This document shows positions 39,271 to 46,917 of a DNA stretch of 64,000 nucleotides, piece after piece (position 1 is the stretch's first letter; each line of letters starts with the position of its first letter). The position numbers and the translations under genes were made by a program. The notes below the pieces were generated by a model. That model saw only the letters and a program-made list of their open reading frames with translations, had not been told where the DNA came from and did no database searches. This stretch comes from Streptomyces sp. CB00455 (GTDB lineage Bacteria; Actinomycetota; Actinomycetes; Streptomycetales; Streptomycetaceae): positions 1-64,000 of the forward strand of contig NZ_LIVQ01000014.1 in assembly GCF_001905445.1 (NCBI RefSeq), in the 5' to 3' direction.

Positions 39271-39944
39271 GCGGCCCGCCCCCACACCGCCGTGCCCGGA
39301 CGGCCGGCCCGGCGGCCGTTGATGGACGGCACCGTGACGTGCTGCGCCGTCGCGAAGGCCGCGCGGCCGGAGTGCTTGCCGTCGTAGAGAGCGGCATCGG
39401 CGGCCCTCTGCAGCGCGGTGAGGTCGCGGGAGCCGACCGAGGCCGGGGCTGCAGCGCCCACCGAGGCGGCGACGTCGACGGTGCGGCCGTCGTCCAGGGT
39501 GACCGGCGTGTGCAGCATCCGGACCAGCTGCTCCAGGCGCAGTGCGCGGCGGTCGTCCTTCAGCTCCAGGACCACAGCGAACTCATCGCCCCCGAGCCTG
39601 CCGACGGACGCGTGCGGGCCCGCCCACGCGGTGAGCCGGGCGCCGATCGACGCGAGGACGGTGTCCCCGGCCTCGTGGCCCATGCCGTCATTGATCTGCT
39701 TGAAGTGGTCGGCGTCGACCATGACCACGGTCACCTTGTCGCCGTGGCGGGCCAGGAGCCGGCGGGCGCGGGCGGTGTAGGCGTCGCGGCGCAGCAGGCC
39801 GGTCAGCGGGTCCTTCTCCTTGGCGGCGATCTGCTTGTACAGGGTGACGGCGTGGACTGCCCAGCCGGTCAGCGGAACGGCTGCGGCGGTGATCAGGAGG
39901 GTGCGCGGGCCGAAACGGCCCGTCGTGTGCAGGACGGAGTCCAT
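39267..39944 (-). CDS. GGDEF-domain protein (putative diguanylate cyclase)
   Basis: A 225-residue protein. One hydrophobic segment at the N-terminus (TLLITAAAVPLTGWAVHAVTLY) is followed by the GGDEF domain: KDPLTGLLRRDAY, VVMVDADHFKQINDGMGHEAGD, and an intact active site GRLGGDEFAVVL. The RxxD inhibitory I-site five residues before GGDEF is absent (HASVGRL), so product inhibition is unlikely. It would make c-di-GMP, which in Streptomyces controls development through BldD. GGGAG precedes ATG 39944. It heads the operon-like array of small genes down to 36175. Confidence 0.85.
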   Translation of the reverse strand: MDSVLHTTGRFGPRTLLITAAAVPLTGWAVHAVTLYKQIAAKEKDPLTGLLRRDAYTARARRLLARHGDKVTVVMVDADHFKQINDGMGHEAGDTVLASIGARLTAWAGPHASVGRLGGDEFAVVLELKDDRRALRLEQLVRMLHTPVTLDDGRTVDVAASVGAAAPASVGSRDLTALQRAADAALYDGKHSGRAAFATAQHVTVPSINGRRAGRPGTAVWGRAA

Positions 39945-39980
39945 ACTGGGATCTCCCTCTCGTCTCGTACGGGATGGGGA

Positions 39981-40027
39981 ACCCGGGGCAGGCGACGGTT
40001 TCGACGCCTATGGCGCCTGCCTCGGGG
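39981..40027 (-). terminator. Hairpin between the 40033 gene and the GGDEF operon
   Basis: CCCGGGGCAGGCG and CGCCTGCCTCGGGG form a stem of about 13 bp with one mismatch and a 20-base loop, immediately beyond the stop of the minus-strand gene at 40033. Confidence 0.5.
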
Positions 40028-40032
40028 CGAAT

Positions 40033-40308
40033 TCACATCAGGCTGTTGGGGTTGACCCACGCCTTGGCGGTGGCCTTGTGCCAGTCCAGGACCCAGTCGG
40101 AACGCAGGCCGCGCGCGGCCCATCCGTTGCTGGCGTCGTCGGGGGCCGGGAGGCCGGCGGACACGTACTGCACGGCCCGGTCGTAGGCGCTGTGCGCGGC
40201 TGCCAGGGCCTCGCCCGGTCCGGCGGCGCAGCCGTTGAAGACGTGATGTCCTCGCCGGTCCTGGTCCGTTGCGTGGTGTATCGGGACGTCAACCTCGTAT
40301 CGGCGCAT
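40033..40308 (-). CDS. Hypothetical protein at the edge of a recombinase element
   Basis: A 91-residue protein (MRRYEVDVPIHHATDQDRRG ... WKATAKAW-like helical end, stop after NPNSLM). The frame is open to 40386, but that extension runs into the recombinase fragment on the other strand, so the 5' end may have been altered by insertion. No RBS is obvious at ATG 40308. Function unknown. Confidence 0.5.
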   Translation of the reverse strand: MRRYEVDVPIHHATDQDRRGHHVFNGCAAGPGEALAAAHSAYDRAVQYVSAGLPAPDDASNGWAARGLRSDWVLDWHKATAKAWVNPNSLM

Positions 40309-40366
40309 GACGTCGCGGGCGACCGCGTTCACGACGCGCAGCATCTCGCCGTTGTGGGGGCGGCAG

Positions 40367-40597
40367 GCGCTCGATGACTTGAACATGCCGCCGGTTTACG
40401 TGCAAAAAATCCTCGGTCACAAGTACCTGTCGACCCTGGACATCTACAACCGTCCGACCAGGGATGACGTCATCAGAGCCGGCCTTGCCCACCACGCCCG
40501 TCAGGAGAAGCGACGCGAGGAGACTCCTGTGCCTGTTGACGAGCCGTCCTACAACCCCGACTCCTTGTCCATCCTCTTCGGCCGGGACGCCTCATGA
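40367..40597 (+). pseudogene. 3' remnant of a tyrosine recombinase (TnpA-like)
   Basis: Reads LDDLNMPPVYVQKILGHKYL then STLDIYNRPTRDDVI. It holds the last catalytic elements of a tyrosine recombinase: LGHKYLSTLDIY with His and the nucleophilic Tyr. The Arg and HxxR motifs and the whole N-terminus are missing. Its stop overlaps the next recombinase start as ATGA, showing that the two once formed a normal recombinase operon, of which the 5' part has been deleted. Confidence 0.78.
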
Positions 40598-43071
40598 CGA
40601 GCACTGCGACGCACGTCGGCTCGAGCTTCGTTCCGCGGGTCACAAGCATGGTGGGCGCCGAAGAGCTCAAGCTGATGAACCGATTCCCGCATCGGGAAAG
40701 ACCAAGCACGTGGGAAGCGACCGCGGTCACGCGTGAAGAGGTCCTTGAGCGGCTGGCTCGCCCACCGCTACGAGCTGTGGAACCCAGCGCCCAGGCGAAT
40801 CGGATGTTCGGGGCACGTCTCCTGCTCGACTGGCTGATGACCTTTCCTGGAGAAACCTGGCAGCAGCGCTGGCAGAGGAGCCCTGCCCACGGCCAGCACA
40901 TTGCGTCGCAGGGGTGGAGGGATGCCTTCGCAGCCTGGGCCCGCCCGGAAGGGCGAGTATCTCGCCGTGAAACGCTCCTCGTCGGGGTGCTGGCGCTGAT
41001 CTGCGCGGATGCCGTCAGACCCGACCCGGAATTCCTCATCGGGTCAAGGTCGAGGCATCTTCGGCCGGCTCTGGAGACCACACGCGACCCCGAGGGGTTC
41101 GCCCGCTTGAGGGCTTCACTGCCGACCAACATCTCGGCTGCGAATATCTCGTCCGGGCTGAAAACCATTGCGGAGATCATGGCCTGCCGAGGCGGCGCCA
41201 TCGAGGACATCGTCGTCGGCGACCTGCTGCTCTGGCAAAGCAAGAATCCGCGCAACAGCAATGGACGGATCCAGCTCGCCTACACCTGGCTATGCGACTT
41301 GGGTCTCTTTCCAGCAGACGCACCGCACACGCTGTTCCGGATCTCGAACCGTACGGGGCAACTCACCCCGGCGGATCTTGTCGACCGATACGAACTGCAG
41401 TGCCGTCCGATCCGCGATCTCTTGGTCGCCTACCTCTCCCATCGTTCCGTAGGGCTCGACTTCACGACGCTGCAGGCACTCACGATCTCGCTGGCGCTGC
41501 GCTTCTGGGGCGACCTGGAGCGGCATCATCCGGGCATCGGCTCTCTTCGGCTGCCTGCCGAGGTGATGACTGCCTGGAAGGTCCGCCTGGCTACGAAGAC
41601 CGTCCGTAAGCGTCTGCCCGACGGGTCATTTCGTGAGTTCACAGAGCCACGCCGAGGTGCAATCGGGATCAAAACCCAGGTCAGAGCCTTCTATCTGGAC
41701 CTGGCGGAGTGGGCAGTGGAGGACCCCGGCCAGTGGGCTGCCTGGGTGGCACCCTGCCCGATCAGCGAAGCCGAGTGCTCGGGAAGAAAGGCTGAGAAGC
41801 AGCTCAAGGCACGCATGGACCAACGTACTCGCGAGCGCCTGCCGGCGCTGCCCACGCTGGTGAAGACGGCTCACCGCCTGTTGAAAGAGGCCACGGCACG
41901 TCTCGATGCACTCAATGCTGCCCCGCTCGGTTCGGATTTCAGCGTGCTTGGTGAGACGTTCAGGGTTCCGCGCTTCAGTAAGTGCGCTGACGGGCGTCCG
42001 ATCCATGCCTGGGATGCGAAGGGGACCCGGCGCTCATTCGCGGGTGAGGAGCGCAGCGCATTCTGGGGGTGGGCTGCCATCGAGATCTTGCGGCACACCG
42101 GCATCCGTATCGAGGAACTCCTGGAGCTGGGGCATCACAGCATCGTCAGCTACAAGCTCCCCACCACCGGGCAGACCGTTCCGCTCTTGCAGATCGCCCC
42201 GTCGAAGACGGACCAAGAGCGACTTGTCTTGGTCACGCCGGAGCTGGCGGACGTGTTGAGTACGGTGGTCTCTCGAGTCCGAGGTTCGGACGGGCGAGTC
42301 CCTGTTCTTCGTAGCTATGACCACTATGAACGGGTCTGGAACCCGCCGATGCCTCTCCTGTTCCAGGATCGCTCTGGTGGCTACCTGCGTCCGCTGTCAC
42401 GAGCGACGATCCGTCGGGGACTCGACGTCACCTTGTTGGCCTCAGGTCTGACGGACAGCGCGGGTGACCCCCTCATCTTTCAGCCCCACGATTTCCGCCG
42501 GATCTTCATCACGGACTCCATCCTCAACGGCCTGCCACCTCACATCGCCCAGGTCATCGCTGGTCACGACCACATCGGAACGACGATGGGATACGCCGCG
42601 ATCTACCCCACTGATGCCATCGAGGCACATCGAGCGTTCATCGCCCGGCGCCGGGCTCTGCGGCCTGCCGATGAATACCGCACCGTCACTCCTGAGGAGT
42701 GGGGAGAGTTTCTCGGGCACTTTGAGCGCCGTAAGCTCGCCCTGGGCGACTGCGGCCGCGCATACGGAACTGACTGTGCTCACGAACACGCTTGTGTCCG
42801 ATGCCCCGTCCTGATCGTCCACGCGACAGAGCGTCCCCGGCTTGTCGAGATCCGCGACAACCTCCTCACGCGCATCTTGGAAGCCGAGAGGGAAGGCTGG
42901 CTCGGCGAGATCGAGGGGCTGCAGAGCAGCCTTGCTCACGCCGAGGAGAAGCTTGCCCAACTCGACGCTCAGATCTCCCGGAAGCAGGAGTCTGTCGACC
43001 TGGGGATTCCTACCTTCCGGGAGATCGCTGCTCGTACCAGTGGGGTGGCCACCCCGCCGGGGCCTGCGTGA
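40594..43071 (+). CDS. Large tyrosine recombinase (TnpB-like)
   Basis: An 825-residue site-specific recombinase. Catalytic residues: Arg in LRHTGIRIEELLELGHHS, HxxR as PHDFRRIFITDSILNG, and IAGHDHIGTTMGYAAIYP with the second His and the Tyr. The C-terminus is a probable zinc module (YGTDCAHEHACVRCPVL) followed by a coiled coil (GLQSSLAHAEEKLAQLDAQI). Length and tail match the second recombinase of Tn554-like and actinobacterial multi-recombinase elements. Its partner upstream is truncated, so the element is probably immobile alone. Not obviously homologous in detail to the 57424 protein. Confidence 0.85.
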   Translation: MTSTATHVGSSFVPRVTSMVGAEELKLMNRFPHRERPSTWEATAVTREEVLERLARPPLRAVEPSAQANRMFGARLLLDWLMTFPGETWQQRWQRSPAHGQHIASQGWRDAFAAWARPEGRVSRRETLLVGVLALICADAVRPDPEFLIGSRSRHLRPALETTRDPEGFARLRASLPTNISAANISSGLKTIAEIMACRGGAIEDIVVGDLLLWQSKNPRNSNGRIQLAYTWLCDLGLFPADAPHTLFRISNRTGQLTPADLVDRYELQCRPIRDLLVAYLSHRSVGLDFTTLQALTISLALRFWGDLERHHPGIGSLRLPAEVMTAWKVRLATKTVRKRLPDGSFREFTEPRRGAIGIKTQVRAFYLDLAEWAVEDPGQWAAWVAPCPISEAECSGRKAEKQLKARMDQRTRERLPALPTLVKTAHRLLKEATARLDALNAAPLGSDFSVLGETFRVPRFSKCADGRPIHAWDAKGTRRSFAGEERSAFWGWAAIEILRHTGIRIEELLELGHHSIVSYKLPTTGQTVPLLQIAPSKTDQERLVLVTPELADVLSTVVSRVRGSDGRVPVLRSYDHYERVWNPPMPLLFQDRSGGYLRPLSRATIRRGLDVTLLASGLTDSAGDPLIFQPHDFRRIFITDSILNGLPPHIAQVIAGHDHIGTTMGYAAIYPTDAIEAHRAFIARRRALRPADEYRTVTPEEWGEFLGHFERRKLALGDCGRAYGTDCAHEHACVRCPVLIVHATERPRLVEIRDNLLTRILEAEREGWLGEIEGLQSSLAHAEEKLAQLDAQISRKQESVDLGIPTFREIAARTSGVATPPGPA

Positions 43072-43183
43072 CTGAATGGCTTTACTCCGGCGTGCTCAGC
43101 GGACACCGCCGCAGAGCGCGGCGCTTGGACGGGCTTCAGCCACGGATGATCTATGCCTCCCCGGCCCCGGCCACGGGTCAGTT

Positions 43184-43813
43184 CTACGGGCGGCGGGCCA
43201 GTAGGTGGGTGTCGAGGAAGCCCCGCTCGGACGCTGGGTCGTGGAGCAACCGAGCCACCGTGACGAGTCCAGCCCCGGTCAGCAACTCGGCAAACTGGTC
43301 CGCCGGCCAGCTATAGGCAGGCGCCACCTTGTGATCGAAGCGGACAGGCTCCGGCCCGTCGGTTCCGAAGAAGGACGCCAGGAGCAGGCCCCCTGGTGCC
43401 AGGACACGCACCTGCTCAGCGAGCAGCGCGGGCAGTTCTTCAGGTGGGGTATGGATCATCGAGTAGTGGGCCAGCACTCCGCCGAGCGCGCCGTCCTCGA
43501 CCGGCAGGGCCTCCATTCGTGCTTCGTCGAACCGCAGCCCCGGATGGGCCCGCCGGGCGTGGGCGACCATAGCCGGGGAGAGGTCAAGCCCGAAGGAGTC
43601 CAGCCCCAAGTCGTGCAGCATGGCCGTCAAGTGGCCGGGTCCGCACCCGACGTCGGCTGCCCGTAGGTTCCCCGTGCCACGCACGAGTTCGGCGAAGGTG
43701 CCGATCATGTTCCGCGCGAACGGCTGCGTCTCCAACTGATTGGCGAACATCGACGCATACAGTTCGACGACCCCGTCGTAGGCCGCCCTGGTCTCGTCCT
43801 GGTGTTTCAACAC
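43184..43813 (-). CDS. Class I SAM-dependent methyltransferase
   Basis: A 209-residue methyltransferase. Motif I is RAADVGCGPGHLTAMLHDLG (about 50-69), the acidic residue after strand 2 is in SFGLDLSPAMVAHARR, and motif post-II VLAHYSMIHTPPEELPALL and VLAPGGLLLASFF (motif III) follow. Substrate unknown (small-molecule type). The start is GTG 43813 without a clear RBS. It is convergent with the recombinase and probably cargo of the same insertion. Confidence 0.82.
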   Translation of the reverse strand: MLKHQDETRAAYDGVVELYASMFANQLETQPFARNMIGTFAELVRGTGNLRAADVGCGPGHLTAMLHDLGLDSFGLDLSPAMVAHARRAHPGLRFDEARMEALPVEDGALGGVLAHYSMIHTPPEELPALLAEQVRVLAPGGLLLASFFGTDGPEPVRFDHKVAPAYSWPADQFAELLTGAGLVTVARLLHDPASERGFLDTHLLARRP

Positions 43814-43839
43814 GGGAAGGAAGCTAACACCCGCGCCGT

Positions 43840-44313
43840 TCAGAGCAGTTCTCCGGCCTCATACCTGCCCCTTCTCCGCAGGACGGATCGTCCTGTCACC
43901 AGACCATGGGACGCCCCAGTAGTTCGGAGAAGGCAGCAGCCGAGCTTCTTCGAGAGGCAGATGTAGAACCGCCTCTTGCACTGACCACAGGTCTGTCTGG
44001 CTGCCATCGCTCGATCGAGGGCCCACTCCTGGGCGAGCGTCGGCGTGCGCTTGGGCTTCGCCAGGTCGACGCGGAGCAGGAAGCCGCGGGTCGGGTGACG
44101 GCAGGACCACTGCGGGCGGGTTGCGCACAACCTGCACCGCAGGATCGCGACCGGGCCCTCGTTGCTGCCGGGGCTCAGTTGCATGTCCCGTAACTGCCTT
44201 CTGGTCACGAGTCCTTCGGGCACCGTGCTGCGGTCGAACTCGGGCAGCGCCGCGTCACTGCGCGGCACCCGGGTCACCTCGCGGCGGCGGCGCCTGGTTC
44301 GGCGGCGCGGCAT
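43840..44313 (-). pseudogene. RRQRL-motif zinc-binding protein with disrupted 3' end
   Basis: The familiar part reads VTRRQLRDMQLSPGSNEGPV then VDLAKPKRTPTLAQEWALDR and TCGQCKRRFYICLSKKLGCCL. The first line fits the RRQRL motif, and the Cys pairs (CGQC, GCC) fit the zinc site of these small proteins from Streptomyces integrative elements. After GCCL the sequence turns into LRTTGASHGLVT and a basic tail unlike the family, so the last part is lost at about 43930. This is probably the right boundary of the recombinase insertion at 40.3-43.9 kb. Confidence 0.65.
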
Positions 44314-44448
44314 CACCGGCGCCAGGTGCCGGGCAGCCGGTCGGGGCGGTACGGGTGGCGGGGTCCGGGGCGCTGCGGGCGGGGCCGGCCGATGCGGCGG
44401 CGCGGGCGGGGGATGAGCACGATCGGTTCCTCCAGAGGTCGGTGCACA

Positions 44449-44493
44449 GCTCCGCACCCCGCCGACGTCGAACGTGTCGGCGGGGTGCGGAGC
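44449..44493. terminator. Strong terminator hairpin
   Basis: GCTCCGCACCCCGCCGAC and GTCGGCGGGGTGCGGAGC form a perfect 18-bp stem with a 9-base loop, just beyond the last gene of the conjugation operon (stop at 44507, minus strand). Confidence 0.8.
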
Positions 44494-44506
44494 GGCGGGT
44501 GCCGGG

Positions 44507-44722
44507 TCAGGCGGGCGTGTGCGTGCGGTGCGCGCCGGGCGTGGTCGGGGCCGGCGTGGTGTGGCTCGGGCGCGGGTGCTGCGGCTGCTGGTCGGGGGCG
44601 CCTTGCAGGTGGGTGCCGATCAGGTAGCCGATCAGCAGTCCGCCGGTGCCGTAGACCTTGTGCCGGTTCGCCTTCCACCAGGTGGGCGGGGTCGGCTCCG
44701 TCAGCACGCCTATGACGGCCAC
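44507..44722 (-). CDS. Small membrane protein of the conjugation block
   Basis: A 71-residue protein: MAVIGVLTEPTPPTWWKANR, then one hydrophobic stretch (VYGTGGLLIGYLIGTHL) and a polar Pro/His/Gln-rich tail. GTG 44722 follows GGAG. It probably spans the membrane once. Small proteins like this accompany Streptomyces transfer genes (Spd/Tra accessory), but no family was recognised. Confidence 0.6.
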   Translation of the reverse strand: MAVIGVLTEPTPPTWWKANRHKVYGTGGLLIGYLIGTHLQGAPDQQPQHPRPSHTTPAPTTPGAHRTHTPA

Positions 44723-44835
44723 GTGTTCTCCATTCGGTCGGGGGTCGGGTGGTGCGTGAGGCCGGTCGGCCTGTCCGGCCCTCGCCCGGCCCCGCGGTGG
44801 CGGGGAGGGGCGAGGACCAGGCGGAGCGACCGGGG

Positions 44836-45654
44836 TCAGCGCTGGAAGGGGTGGACGTTGTCGGGGGCGTCGTCGTCGGGCGCGGGGGCCGGGGCGGGGA
44901 TGTGGATCTCGGGCCGGATCTCGATCTGGGGCTGGAAGGCCGGAGCGGGCGGGGGGAAGTTGTTGATGTTGATGAAGGGGCGCAGGCTCAGGCCCCGCAG
45001 GGCAGCGGTGGAGGCGATGGTCCAGGCGAGGACGGCGATGGCGGTGGCGACGGTGCGCCCGTCGGCGGGGGTCGTGGTCCACACGACCGAAGCGGTTGCT
45101 GCGCCCCAGCAGGTCCATGTGAGGCGGGCGCCGGTGGCGCCGATGAAGCCGCCGATCAGGCCGAACAGGCCCGTGGCCTGCCAGAAGATGTAGATGGCGG
45201 CGCCGCTGACCGGGAGGCCGGCGGTGTGCTGGGCGATGTAGGTGCGGATCGGGTTGTCGACCACGCCCCAGAACTCGCCGGTGGCGCTGGTGCCGACCTG
45301 GGTGGCGGGCACCGCGTCGGCCAGGCGGTTGAGGGCGGCGTCGAAGATGTCCCCAGCGGTGTCGAGCAGGATGATGACCGCGCACATCCCGGTGAGGATC
45401 AGGACGGCCTTGATCCAGTTGGCCATGCCGTGCCAGCCGGCCTGCGGGACCTGGCGCAGTTCCTCCCACCGCCCGTGCAGGAAGCCGCCCTGCTCCCAGG
45501 AGGCGTTCCACGCGGCGCGTAGCTGGGCGAGGTTGGTGCCAGAGTCCTTGTCCGGGCCGGTGGCCGGCGGCGGGGGCATCTGGTCGAGCAGGTCCAGGAA
45601 GCTCGGGCTGTTCGGGTTCTGCTGGCCGCTGACGGGCTTGTCGTCGGACTGCAT
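44836..45654 (-). CDS. Polytopic membrane protein, SpdB-like
   Basis: A 272-residue protein with about four to five hydrophobic segments (WIKAVLILTGMCAVIILLDTA, SGAAIYIFWQATGLFGLIGGFIGA, LTWTCWGAATASVVW, ATAIAVLAWTIASTAAL) between a polar N-terminus (about 75 residues) and a Pro/Ala-rich cytoplasmic tail ending NVHPFQR. The size and layout fit Streptomyces plasmid-spread (Spd) or transfer-associated membrane proteins that sit beside the TraB translocase gene. This assignment is from context. Confidence 0.6.
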   Translation of the reverse strand: MQSDDKPVSGQQNPNSPSFLDLLDQMPPPPATGPDKDSGTNLAQLRAAWNASWEQGGFLHGRWEELRQVPQAGWHGMANWIKAVLILTGMCAVIILLDTAGDIFDAALNRLADAVPATQVGTSATGEFWGVVDNPIRTYIAQHTAGLPVSGAAIYIFWQATGLFGLIGGFIGATGARLTWTCWGAATASVVWTTTPADGRTVATAIAVLAWTIASTAALRGLSLRPFININNFPPPAPAFQPQIEIRPEIHIPAPAPAPDDDAPDNVHPFQR

Positions 45655-45773
45655 GGCGGGGCGCTCCCTTGATCGGGTTCGTGTGACGGGTGGTGGTGTG
45701 CAGGCCAGACGGCCTGGCCCGTACCCGACCGCGAGGGGTTCGGGTGCGAGGCAGGTGGTCCGGAGCGGGGCGG

Positions 45774-46316
45774 TTAGAGGCCGCGGGCGTGGGCGAGGTC
45801 GGCGGCCTGGTCGAGCATCCGCATCGGCACACGGCCGGAGCTGTGCGCGTCGTTGAAGGACGGCACGGAGTCGACGTCGGTGAACTTTCGGCGGATCGCG
45901 TCCATCAGGACCTCCAGGCCGCGCGATTCGAGGTTCGGGTCGCCGCGGGCCTCGGCGTGGATCGCGCCGTACAGGCAGCGGGCTCCTTCCTTATCGACCA
46001 GGGCGCCCGAGCACCAGCCGCCGGTGAGCAGCCGGTGGTGCGCGCGCTGCAGCAGGGCGGCGACCGGGGTCGGGTAGGGCGTGGGCGGCTGGAGGGTCGG
46101 GATGAGCGGGACGGTGAGGACGTCGGCCAGGTCGACGGGCTCGGTGGCGATGTGGGCCGTGTTGACCTCGTAGGCGACGGCCGCCTCGTCCAGCCGGACG
46201 GTCATCGCCGCCTTGATGAACGCCATGCGTTCCTCGAGGGACAGTTCCGCTGGCGGTGTGGCTTCGGTGGTCGGGACGGGGTGGGTTATGGCGGGGGAGG
46301 GGGCGGTGGTGGGCAT
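45774..46316 (-). CDS. DUF6197-like hypothetical protein
   Basis: A 180-residue protein. LLQRAHHRLLTGGWCSGALVD, ARCLYGAIHAEARGD and VPSFNDAHSSGRVPMRMLDQ reproduce the layout of DUF6197 (a helix with GWxxG, a Cys plus AxxxA helix, then xxFNDxx). Residues 1-30 are Pro/Thr-rich. The family is widespread in actinobacteria and their mobile elements. Function unknown. Confidence 0.65.
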   Translation of the reverse strand: MPTTAPSPAITHPVPTTEATPPAELSLEERMAFIKAAMTVRLDEAAVAYEVNTAHIATEPVDLADVLTVPLIPTLQPPTPYPTPVAALLQRAHHRLLTGGWCSGALVDKEGARCLYGAIHAEARGDPNLESRGLEVLMDAIRRKFTDVDSVPSFNDAHSSGRVPMRMLDQAADLAHARGL

Positions 46317-46335
46317 CGGGGCTCCAGGCGGGGTA

Positions 46336-46382
46336 CGCCGAAGGGCGCCGCCGGGGTGGTTCTTCGGCGGCGCCCTTCGGCG
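46336..46382. terminator. Strong hairpin upstream of the DUF6197-like gene
   Basis: CGCCGAAGGGCGCCGCC and GGCGGCGCCCTTCGGCG form a perfect 17-bp stem with a 13-base loop, between the Cys-rich small gene stop (46408) and the DUF6197-like start (46316). Likely terminator on the minus strand. Confidence 0.75.
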
Positions 46383-46407
46383 TCGTGCAGCGGGGAGAGG
46401 GGGCGGG

Positions 46408-46551
46408 CTAGTCGGGGGTGTAGTTCAGCGCGCCGCAGTTCCAGCAGTCCCATTCGTCGGGGACTTCTACGAGGTCGCAGCAGTCGCACCCATCGCCGTG
46501 CACGACGCAGTCCTCGTCGCAGCTCCAACAGGTGTAGTGCAGGTGTGCCAT
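46408..46551 (-). CDS. Cys-rich 47-residue protein
   Basis: Reads MAHLHYTCWSCDEDCVVHGD then GCDCCDLVEVPDEWDCWNCG and ALNYTPD. It contains nine Cys and several His in CxxC-like pairs, so it probably binds two metal ions (CWSC...CDCC and CWNC). GACGAGGAC lies just before ATG 46551. Too short for most gene finders, but the composition is clearly selected. Small double zinc ribbons of this kind occur in actinobacterial mobile elements. Function unknown. Confidence 0.68.
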   Translation of the reverse strand: MAHLHYTCWSCDEDCVVHGDGCDCCDLVEVPDEWDCWNCGALNYTPD

Positions 46552-46651
46552 GTCCTCGTCTCCCCCGGGTGGTAGGTGGGGCCCGAGACGAGCATGCGGC
46601 AGATACCGGCGGTTCGCTGCGGCGTTGGCGGAACTGGCTGGCGGAGGATGA

Positions 46652-46816
46652 TCAGAAGCTGGCGACCAGTCCGGCCAGTGAGGCCAGGGCGCTGTTGATG
46701 GTCGGGGCGAGGCCGGTCGCGGCGAGGGTGAAGCCGAACAGCGTGCAGGTCAGCGCGGGGCCGACGCGGACGTATCCGCCTTTGGCTAGGACGACGACGA
46801 TGATGGCTAGCAGCAC
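46652..46816 (-). CDS. Small hydrophobic protein, start uncertain
   Basis: From GTG 46816 the frame reads MLLAIIVVVLAKGGYVRVGP, then ALTCTLFGFTLAATGLAPTI and NSALASLAGLVASF: two membrane helices joined by a short basic turn. The frame is open further upstream (VPPAVALSISAP). A good AAGGAG site at about 46856 is followed by no standard start codon at the right distance. Size and topology suit a plasmid-spread or transfer accessory protein. Moderately supported by composition. Confidence 0.45.
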   Translation of the reverse strand: MLLAIIVVVLAKGGYVRVGPALTCTLFGFTLAATGLAPTINSALASLAGLVASF

Positions 46817-46917
46817 GGGGGCGGAGATCGAGAGGGCTACGGCGGGTGGTACTCCTTCGAGAGTGGAGGGGACGGCCGCGCTCGGGCGGGCCGGCCCCGG
46901 GGATGGATGGGGTGTGA

